In this document: piece after piece, positions 57,747 to 64,000 of the stretch
How positions within the stretch are numbered: the stretch's first letter is position 1
Layout: the number at the start of each line of letters is the position of its first letter
DNA from: Asparagopsis taxiformis
Lineage: Eukaryota; Rhodophyta; Florideophyceae; Bonnemaisoniales; Bonnemaisoniaceae
Reading direction: 5' to 3'
DNA length: 64,000 nucleotides
Assembly (NCBI GenBank): GCA_030407315.1
Contig: JALQPE010000231.1
Span: 124,001-188,000, forward strand
Translations under genes and position numbers: made by a program
Notes under the pieces: generated by a model
The model's database searches: none
The model's input: only the letters and a program-made list of their open reading frames with translations
What the model was told of the DNA's origin: nothing

Positions 57747-58154
57747 TTATTTCAAATGCCTCAGTACTTCAGCAGTCTCCGTCGCATTATCTAGTGATGT
57801 ATAGATGGTTTTCCTTTTCTTCTGCAAGTCAGAAACAATGTTTTCCTTTCTGTTCCTTGTCTTCAATTCATATTTCCTCTTCTTCACATTACTCTCAGTG
57901 TCTGTCCTTATGTATACGCCATGTATTCCTGAGCATCCGTTTCGATCAGAATCGTAGGTTTCGGCCATAGAATGTTTTGTCGTCATACTCCGAAATGAAT
58001 CATGCGCAGCATTATCAGCGCCGTATGGAGAATCAATAGGGCTGATGTGGAACTTGGAAGTTCCTGGCTCATCGTAAGAAGTACTGGACCGAGACAAGTC
58101 CTGTGGCAGATTCTCGCAAGACTGTGCTGGATGAATAGATGATGAATGTTCCAT
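57747..58154 (-). CDS. Basic hypothetical protein upstream of the DUF7869 gene
   Basis: Frame of 135 residues with a clear ATG. The N-terminal part is Ser/Asp rich and polar. The C-terminal 50 residues are strongly basic with nuclear-signal-like clusters (KKRKYELKTRNRKEN; QKKRKT). It ends 22 bases before the DUF7869 frame on the same strand. It could be a separate small gene, or an N-terminal exon of the DUF7869 protein joined by a short intron or lost by an indel. No family recognised. Confidence 0.42.
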   Translation of the reverse strand: MEHSSSIHPAQSCENLPQDLSRSSTSYDEPGTSKFHISPIDSPYGADNAAHDSFRSMTTKHSMAETYDSDRNGCSGIHGVYIRTDTESNVKKRKYELKTRNRKENIVSDLQKKRKTIYTSLDNATETAEVLRHLK

Positions 58155-58704
58155 TTGGTTGTTTTCTCCTGAGACCTTAGGAAACTGCTTCGATGTCTCT
58201 ATGGCGGATTCGAATCTTCAAAAATACGGTGAGTCTGAGAATAACGAAGCTGCTCTCTTGAAAGGGAAGTTCTGAGATAGCACGGAACTCTGGCGAACGT
58301 CAACGTGGATAGAATGGCCCGTCAGGCAATAAGTGATCCAGTATGGATGCATATGGTCAGGTTGTGAAATTATCTATAGTAGAATACTGATACTCATCAA
58401 ACTGCTGTGAAAATCTTTCCGCCTTTCGCGCTAGTTTCAAAGAAGTGGAGTAACACCATGTTGAAGAGCTTAATGGATAATCAGTACAACGCGGCATTTA
58501 CATCGATGAAAAAGCTGAATGACTTGTTAAAAAATACGAGCGCCTATGAAAATCGTTACTTGGACACAAGTCTATCGAAAATAAAGAAAAATAACATCAT
58601 GAGATGTCCCAACCATTACTCCAATATCTATATTTGTATTTCGTTCGGGCCTGCTATGTTCTGACGCAATTACACTTCCGCATGGGAGCAGCGAGGAAGC
58701 TTAT
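58155..58704. other. Intergenic region
   Basis: About 550 bases with one short frame (58407-58664) lacking any domain. It should hold the promoter of the minus-strand genes on its left. Confidence 0.4.
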
Positions 58705-58758
58705 CTAGTGTCTATCGGACAAGTGGCCTCATATGAGGTCAAATGACCTCATATGAGG
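58705..58758 (+). repeat. Left end of the piggyBac-type element
   Basis: 17-base inverted end, then CCTCATATGAGG at 58727-58738 and 58747-58758 (20 bases centre to centre). Probable transposase binding sites. Confidence 0.85.
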
Positions 58759-58841
58759 CCACTTTTTACCACTGTAGTTTAAATTGAAAAAATAAACGAA
58801 TAGCTCCAATTTTACCACTAGAAGACTCGCCGGCGAGATTA

Positions 58842-61031
58842 ATGATATGGCAGGGCAGAGTGAATGCTGAAATTTTAATCCTTCCATCAGCAAACTACCT
58901 CAACTCAATCTCGATCCTGAAATCACAAAAAATGGTGAAACCAGTTGATTGTCGCCAAGTTGTCGGAAACAGGGTTCTCGCCCCTGCCAGACAACTGACA
59001 TCTATCTCCAAATGTCGCAGGATGTATGGCGCCGGATGGAAGACAAAGATGATATCCGGAACTGTCATTCGAGTCATTAAGGAGAGAGGCAACAAGCGAA
59101 TGATGACATCTATCGAGGCTGAGTGGGAGCTGGCCGATGGTAACAAGGTGACATCCCTGCGTCTCTGCAGTGTGAAGGCACCTGCAGGTGATGAAGAAGA
59201 CCATGTGACCGAAGGAGGAGATCAAGCTCAAGACACCGGGAGTGACGGGAATGAGGCCGAAAAATCAGATGCAGTCACGCCGCAAGAGCGTGACTTGAGT
59301 ACGAGTGTTAATACTCAGCCATGTGACACTGGGTCAACCGATGAGCCGGTTGTCATATGCAATGACGTGGAATGGATTGTATCTGATGTATCTATGCAAA
59401 TGAATGGTTGGCGCCCCAATCGGTCGTGGAGGGTGATTGGGCCATTGGATGAGATAATATCTGAGGGGCACGGTCCATCAGATATGACACCATATGACTA
59501 TTTCCAGTGGATGTTTCCGATGGGATTTTTAAGTACTATCGTGTCATACTCCAATTACGAACTGGAAAAGCGGAATCTCAAATCGACCTCGCTGGGAGAG
59601 ATTTTGAAGTATTTTGGAGTCATTGTACTCATGTCACGATTTGAGTTCAGTGGTAGGCGCTCTCTCTGGAGTAGTCAATCCGGGACTAAATACATCCCCA
59701 CACCAATGCTCGGGCACATCATGTCACGCAAACGGTTTGAAGAGCTGAGGCAATACGTGACATACTCCAAGGTTCGTGACGAAACTGACAGGTGGGGTGT
59801 CATATCTGAGTTTATCACCGCCATCAATGACCACAGAAGCTCTCAGGTATTCCCTTCAGATTCTATATGTGTGGATGAGAGTATGTCAAGGTGGTATGGT
59901 CTGGGAGGTGACTGGATCGACATCGGACTCCCACATTACGTCGCGATGGACCGTAAGCCTGAGAATGGATGTGAGCTGAAAACTGCATCATGTGGCAATA
60001 GTGGCATCATTCTCAGGATGGATGTTGTGATGTCAGCTGAGGAGACACGTGGAAAAGCATTCGAGTCCGAAACGACGCATGGTGCTGCCGTCACATTAAG
60101 GCTCGTCGAACCATGGTTTTATACTCATCGCCTCGTGTGTGCCGATTCATACTTTTCCTCTGTTGAAACGGCAGAAATACTCTTCAAGCATGGGCTACGT
60201 TTCACTGGTGTCGTCAAGAATGCTACAAAGGGATACCCGCTCCAGCATTTGTCCCACTTGGAAGTCACTGGAAAGGGTGAACACGTGTCTATGGTTGCTA
60301 AAGATAGAGATGGTCCGGATCTGATGGCAGTGATGTGGATCGACCGTGACAGAAGGTACTTTATTAGTACAGCCGGTACTACTCAGCCTGGGACGCCAAT
60401 ATTCCGAGAGCGTTATCGAAGCAGGAATGGAAGGACATGGAAGGAGGAAATTGACATTCAGATCCCGCAAGTATGTGAAACATATTATGCGACGTGTTCG
60501 CAGGTTGACCGTCACAACCGATGTCGCCAAGATGACCTTATGCTGGAGAAGAAATTTGAGGTCAAAGAATGGTCGGCACGTGTCAACACGTCACTTTTGG
60601 CCATATGCGTCGTGGATGCCTGGAAGCTGTACTGTGGAGCCATGCACAACAGGGGCAGGATGACACCTCATCAGTTCTATACCCAATTGGCTGAAGGACT
60701 GATTGACAACTCCATGGATGCAATTGGATTACGTCAGCGACAATCAGATGCACCTGATGTAGAAGAGATGGAGAGCGGTAGTGGCATTGGAACTCATTTG
60801 ACGCCGACTACTCGCACTCGCAGGACTTCCAATGGTAGGGATAGCAATGCTATCTATCAAGGTCGTTGCGATATTTGCAAGGGAACGAAGAAGTCGAAGT
60901 TCGTATGCTCCACTTGCAAACGACTATACCGAAAGGACGTCTTTATCTGTCACCATCAGACAGGTCGTGATTGCTTTAAAAAGCATGTCGAGATGTGTCA
61001 CGATCTTTCCTACGAAGGTCCTTTTTACTAA
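58842..61031 (+). CDS. PiggyBac-family transposase
   Basis: Frame of 729 residues from ATG 58842; ATG 58932 (MVKPVDCRQ) is an equally good start. The N-terminal 150 residues are acidic and variable. The DDE_Tnp_1_7 domain follows: PYDYFQWMFPMGFLSTIV, RFEELRQYVTYS, then the three catalytic Asp in ICVDESMSRWYG (about residue 345), LVCADSYFSS (about 432) and VMWIDRDRRYFISTAG (about 498). QVDRHNRCRQDD also fits the family. The C-terminus has a cysteine-rich finger (CDICKGTKKSKFVCSTCKRLY...CHHQTGRDC), the family's DNA-binding domain. The frame is intact inside intact inverted ends, so the copy may be active. Confidence 0.92.
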   Translation: MIWQGRVNAEILILPSANYLNSISILKSQKMVKPVDCRQVVGNRVLAPARQLTSISKCRRMYGAGWKTKMISGTVIRVIKERGNKRMMTSIEAEWELADGNKVTSLRLCSVKAPAGDEEDHVTEGGDQAQDTGSDGNEAEKSDAVTPQERDLSTSVNTQPCDTGSTDEPVVICNDVEWIVSDVSMQMNGWRPNRSWRVIGPLDEIISEGHGPSDMTPYDYFQWMFPMGFLSTIVSYSNYELEKRNLKSTSLGEILKYFGVIVLMSRFEFSGRRSLWSSQSGTKYIPTPMLGHIMSRKRFEELRQYVTYSKVRDETDRWGVISEFITAINDHRSSQVFPSDSICVDESMSRWYGLGGDWIDIGLPHYVAMDRKPENGCELKTASCGNSGIILRMDVVMSAEETRGKAFESETTHGAAVTLRLVEPWFYTHRLVCADSYFSSVETAEILFKHGLRFTGVVKNATKGYPLQHLSHLEVTGKGEHVSMVAKDRDGPDLMAVMWIDRDRRYFISTAGTTQPGTPIFRERYRSRNGRTWKEEIDIQIPQVCETYYATCSQVDRHNRCRQDDLMLEKKFEVKEWSARVNTSLLAICVVDAWKLYCGAMHNRGRMTPHQFYTQLAEGLIDNSMDAIGLRQRQSDAPDVEEMESGSGIGTHLTPTTRTRRTSNGRDSNAIYQGRCDICKGTKKSKFVCSTCKRLYRKDVFICHHQTGRDCFKKHVEMCHDLSYEGPFY

Positions 61032-61296
61032 GTATGCTCTCTCTATGGGTGCTTTAAACGCCCTTTAGTCACGCATTGATATCCAAAATAGAAAAATGAG
61101 ATACTCCTTTAGCCCCCTCCGATTCTGACTGGCGTTCTCGACTTGCTCAGTAAACTTCTGCTTATGGCGGAATTCCCCTTTATGAAATGTCACCTTATAC
61201 TGTCTCATGTTCAAGTGGGCGCGTAAGCATCCTAAAGCAGAAGTTGCAACTAAGAATCGGCGAGTTCTCCGAAGAGAATTTTCGAGCTGCCCAAGC

Positions 61297-61366
61297 AACT
61301 CAGCGAGGAGTCGAACCTCCGCCCTCTGGCTTTCCCGAGAGGTGCCAACCACTCAGCCATATGAGG
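61297..61366 (-). pseudogene. tRNA-derived sequence (tRNA-Ser/Leu-like) inside the piggyBac element
   Basis: On the minus strand an internal A box TGGCTGAGTGG (61349-61359) and B box GGTTCGACTCC (61307-61317) are both perfect RNA polymerase III promoter matches, with a near-complete T stem. But the two acceptor arms do not pair and the anticodon arm is irregular, so it is not a working tRNA. It is most likely a tRNA relic or the head of a tRNA-derived SINE. Its 5' end overlaps a half-copy of the transposon's CCTCATATG motif. Confidence 0.5.
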
Positions 61367-61486
61367 ACATGTGTCCGAAAGGCAAGCAATGCTTTATACA
61401 ATGCAATGCTTGCGTTAGAAGTTTTATAAAAGCGATATAAAGAGGGAATGCTAAATTCTAATAATTTCTAGTAGATTTTTTTTCTG

Positions 61487-61546
61487 CCTCATATGAGGCC
61501 AGGGTTGACCTCATATGAGGAAATTTTAATGTCCGATAGACACTAG
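61487..61546 (-). repeat. Right end of the piggyBac-type element
   Basis: CCTCATATGAGG at 61487-61498 and 61509-61520 (22 bases centre to centre), then the 17-base inverted end at 61530-61546. Confidence 0.85.
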
Positions 61547-62399
61547 GGTTTTTCATAGGAAAAATGAGCAGTTCTGCAGTACTCTGCAGTTCATGCCCAA
61601 TGCACTGTCTCTGTTTGAGCCAATGTACTGGTAATGGCTTGTCAAACAGAAAGAACACTCAAATTTTCTTCGTGTTCGCATTGTAATTCATACATGTCAT
61701 ACAAACTGGACTGTGAGACTACTCCATACACCTCTTAATTTTCCATCGATTTATGTCAACGTATCAAAATTTCGTTCTGGTGCTCCACCGTAACAGTGCT
61801 ATAAAGCCTCAAAATCTCAAACGAAATCATAATCATCCCAAGTGTCTCCCGTCATTGGAAAGTGTGAGATGAAACAGAGATAAACGTCTACAGAGCGTTC
61901 TGAGAACACGAGGCTTTCTCGCGCGATATCGTAAATGTAATAAATTACTTTTGAGATAGATTGTGATTTGTTGTGCAAATTACACCAGGTGTCATTACGT
62001 CACGTACTCGTCACGAGGTACGCTGGAAGATACATGTCTACTGGACAAGAAGGACAATATAATGAAATGTTATTGACCTCGTGAAAGACGGTGTGGACAT
62101 GCTGTTTTCAATCGGCCCATTGGCCGAATCCAAAACCAGTTGCCGCTGATTTTCTTGCTCATTAAGTGGTCATGTGTGCTTGCAGGCGACCAAAAGCGGA
62201 AAATATTCTGTTCTGTATCGACAGCGTTTGAGAAAACCAGTGCATCCAGATATCAGCTTCGCAGCTACCATCGACTTTCAAAGATTCATTTACAGAGCTC
62301 TTTGTTTTGTAACGGGGCTTGCTTATTGTTTCAACCAGACTCATTTCTAGCCCGTACAAGTATCATTCCGCAATCTTGCCATTGGGCTCGTTGTCAAGA
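61547..62399. other. A/T-rich intergenic region
   Basis: About 850 bases with no coding signal apart from one 92-codon frame without a domain. It should contain the promoter of the ParB-like gene. Confidence 0.45.
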
Positions 62400-62456
62400 A
62401 TGGGACGCAAAAGTATAGGAAGGTCAAGTCAGTCTAGTAACCAAAATGGTGTATCG

Positions 62457-64000
62457 ATGGCCAGAGCACTTTTCCTTGATGTAATGAAGGATTCCATTAA
62501 TGTTTCTGTCGATCCACTGGCCTGTATTCCCCTGACCAGAGTGCGGGGCTTGTCCAAGTCTGGTGTGGTGCGGTTGAAATCATCTTTCAGTGGCAGATTA
62601 GGGGGTGAAGAGATGAACTATATCGCTGGTTCAGACAATCCTATCGTTGTGAAACTAAACGGTCCATTCCAGCATTTCGTGCATGAGTTCTTCGAGAGAG
62701 AATTAAAACTATCCGAACAGCAGTGTAAAGAAAAGGTGGAAAGTAGACCCACCTGGTACGGAATTGTTGATGGCATGCATCGTCTTACTGCCATTAAGGA
62801 GCTCATAATTGAAACTCCCGCACTTTGGGAGGGATTTATGTGGCCGGTCACATTGCTCAAAGGGGGTTGTAGCCTACAAGATCTCAGACAGTTGGCACAA
62901 CAACAGAACAGGAAGCATGATGACTCGTTTTATGTTGAGGATACCTTCTACGATCTAATGAAAGGACTTCGTGATGAAGCTGACCGATTGACGAAGCAAG
63001 GAAATGAAAAGAAACCTTCTGCAAGGGAAGTTGCTGCTGCTTATGATGGCTCTAGTCATCAGAAGGAGAGTACCGTCAAGCAAACTGCTTCGACAGCAAT
63101 GCGCCTCTCTATTGAAACGATAGAAGCCATAGGTGAAATTACCAACGGTGAACATCCAGATCTTGCTTCTGAATGCACTGCAGCAGATGTTAAGACGATC
63201 ATGGAGAAAGTGGACTGCCGTATATTTCGAAAGTTCGTACATATCACATCCTTGAAATCTTCAACTACATTCATGAGAGCCCCTGAAACAATGTCCGGAA
63301 GTGAAGGAGTGGAGTGTCAAATCAATACACTTCATCGAATAGCAGAAGTTGTATTGTTGAATCGAAAAGGTCTTAAGGGTGTTCATGTACGTCCTGTGCA
63401 GTCTACAACTGTGGTTGAACAGTTTGGGAAATCCGTATTGGCAATGAATGAAGCAAAGAAGTTCACTTCTTTCCTCGAATCGGAAAGGTGGCCTTCCGAA
63501 ATGGAAACTATTCGTTGTAATCTTTTACGAACTACGAAATTAGACGAGGAAGTAGCCGCCAATACTGGAAACACGGAGATACTTCCTCTTCTTCTTGATC
63601 AATATCGGAAGCACTTCCCAGTACTTGCGGCACAAAAAGTTCAGAAGTTTCATGTAGCGCGGAAGAGCAGAGAAAAGGAAAGATCTGATCAAGAGGGAAG
63701 ATCTAAACTTCTAGCAGACGAAGCTACCAATCATTTCAAAGGAGAGGCGACGAAAAGCTCAGGGAGAAATTGTCCTCCACAAAATGTTAACCAACCACCA
63801 GGCTGTTTAAGCCCAAATGATGGAGACAAGTCAGGAGAAGATGTTAACCTCTTACATCAAGTCGCTTCAAAGAAACCTGCAGAACAGGATGTTAATATGG
63901 ACAATTGCGTGCATGGTACTTCTATCCATACTAATGAAGAATCCATTGGTGCCCAAATTACTGAAGCATCAGATAGGCTGTGTACAACAAAAATTGTTAC
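62457..64000 (+). CDS. ParB-like domain protein, 3' end outside window
   Basis: An unbroken frame of 514 codons running past the right edge. ATG 62457 (MARALFLDV) is the chosen start; an in-frame ATG at 62400 is possible. Residues about 60-125 resemble the ParB/sulfiredoxin fold: NPIVVKLNG, then YGIVDGMHRLTAIKEL, where 'vDG.HRl.A' is the ParB 'GERR..A' nucleotide-binding motif. QLAQQQNRKHDDSFYVEDT follows, like the segment linking to a helical domain in ParB proteins. The middle is helical, and from about residue 400 it is polar and disordered. ParB proteins bind partition sites or act as nucleases in bacteria, plasmids and phages; a eukaryotic role is not known to me. Its place after several transposons suggests a repeat-borne family. 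Confidence 0.65.
   Translation, partial: MARALFLDVMKDSINVSVDPLACIPLTRVRGLSKSGVVRLKSSFSGRLGGEEMNYIAGSDNPIVVKLNGPFQHFVHEFFERELKLSEQQCKEKVESRPTWYGIVDGMHRLTAIKELIIETPALWEGFMWPVTLLKGGCSLQDLRQLAQQQNRKHDDSFYVEDTFYDLMKGLRDEADRLTKQGNEKKPSAREVAAAYDGSSHQKESTVKQTASTAMRLSIETIEAIGEITNGEHPDLASECTAADVKTIMEKVDCRIFRKFVHITSLKSSTTFMRAPETMSGSEGVECQINTLHRIAEVVLLNRKGLKGVHVRPVQSTTVVEQFGKSVLAMNEAKKFTSFLESERWPSEMETIRCNLLRTTKLDEEVAANTGNTEILPLLLDQYRKHFPVLAAQKVQKFHVARKSREKERSDQEGRSKLLADEATNHFKGEATKSSGRNCPPQNVNQPPGCLSPNDGDKSGEDVNLLHQVASKKPAEQDVNMDNCVHGTSIHTNEESIGAQITEASDRLCTTKIV

Larger units (their letters stand above)
58705..61546 (+). mobile_element. PiggyBac-type DNA transposon with palindromic subterminal sites
   Basis: The element is 2842 bases. 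Perfect 17-base inverted ends CTAGTGTCTATCGGACA lie at 58705-58721 and 61530-61546. Just inside each end are two copies of the palindrome CCTCATATGAGG. The single large gene is a piggyBac-family transposase with intact catalytic residues. Flanks are TTAT and GGGT, so the TTAA duplication typical of the family is not visible. CTAG, itself a palindrome at both tips, could be either the end of the repeat or a four-base duplication. Confidence 0.85.

Noticed and set aside
61297..61366. A functional tRNA gene
   Set aside because: Acceptor arms do not pair and the anticodon stem-loop is irregular, so it is listed as a tRNA-derived relic.
1..64000. CRISPR arrays, bacterial operons, ribosomal RNA genes
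   Set aside because: No regularly spaced repeats, no co-directional tightly packed gene sets with ribosome-binding sites, and no rRNA-like sequence were seen; introns and gene content are eukaryotic.

Overview
The window looks like nuclear DNA of a photosynthetic eukaryote, most likely a red alga of the Chondrus (florideophyte) kind. The evidence is a mix of eukaryotic housekeeping genes (AAR2, PEX6, MED31, FANCD2, complex I 75-kDa subunit) with bacterial-type genes carrying plastid-like leaders (PheRS alpha, release factor 2). Genes are almost intron-free and tightly packed: three introns of 69-85 bp are recognisable in the left half, all starting GTACGT. The genus is an inference. Introns and starts were worked out by reading frame and homology by eye, not by alignment.

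Left half (about 1-26.9 kb): a gene island. A cut-off reverse-transcriptase relic opens the window. It is followed by tRNA-guanine transglycosylase, AAR2, PEX6, a short complex I 75-kDa protein, MED31, a small secreted protein, a TVP38/DedA membrane protein, a coiled-coil membrane protein, FANCD2, a small plastid membrane protein, plastid PheRS alpha, plastid RF2, a secreted metallo-beta-lactamase-fold protein and UDP-glucose dehydrogenase. Many neighbours alternate in strand, sharing divergent promoters of 250-400 bp and convergent 3' ends separated by tens of bases or even overlapping.

Right half (about 27.9-64 kb): a repeat island. In order it holds a DIRS-like tyrosine-recombinase retrotransposon; a complete 2.48-kb PIF/Harbinger-type DNA transposon with 44-bp inverted ends; relics of Ty3/gypsy-type LTR elements whose leaders share covarying RNA hairpins; and a truncated gypsy element (gag, protease, start of RT). 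Next come a pyrimidine-rich stretch, a large gene fusing a DNA N6/N4-type methyltransferase to a SET domain between two 200-bp inverted repeats, and a two-frame coiled-coil protein of unknown family. The island ends with a DUF7869-type transposase-like gene, a piggyBac-type transposon with paired palindromes at both ends, and a ParB-like gene running off the right edge.

The best candidate for something undescribed is the methyltransferase-SET gene (47985-51206) enclosed by inverted repeats (47465-47659 and 51446-51645). It may be a selfish or domesticated element able to write both DNA and protein methyl marks. The ParB-like open frame at 62457-64000 is a second unusual gene.
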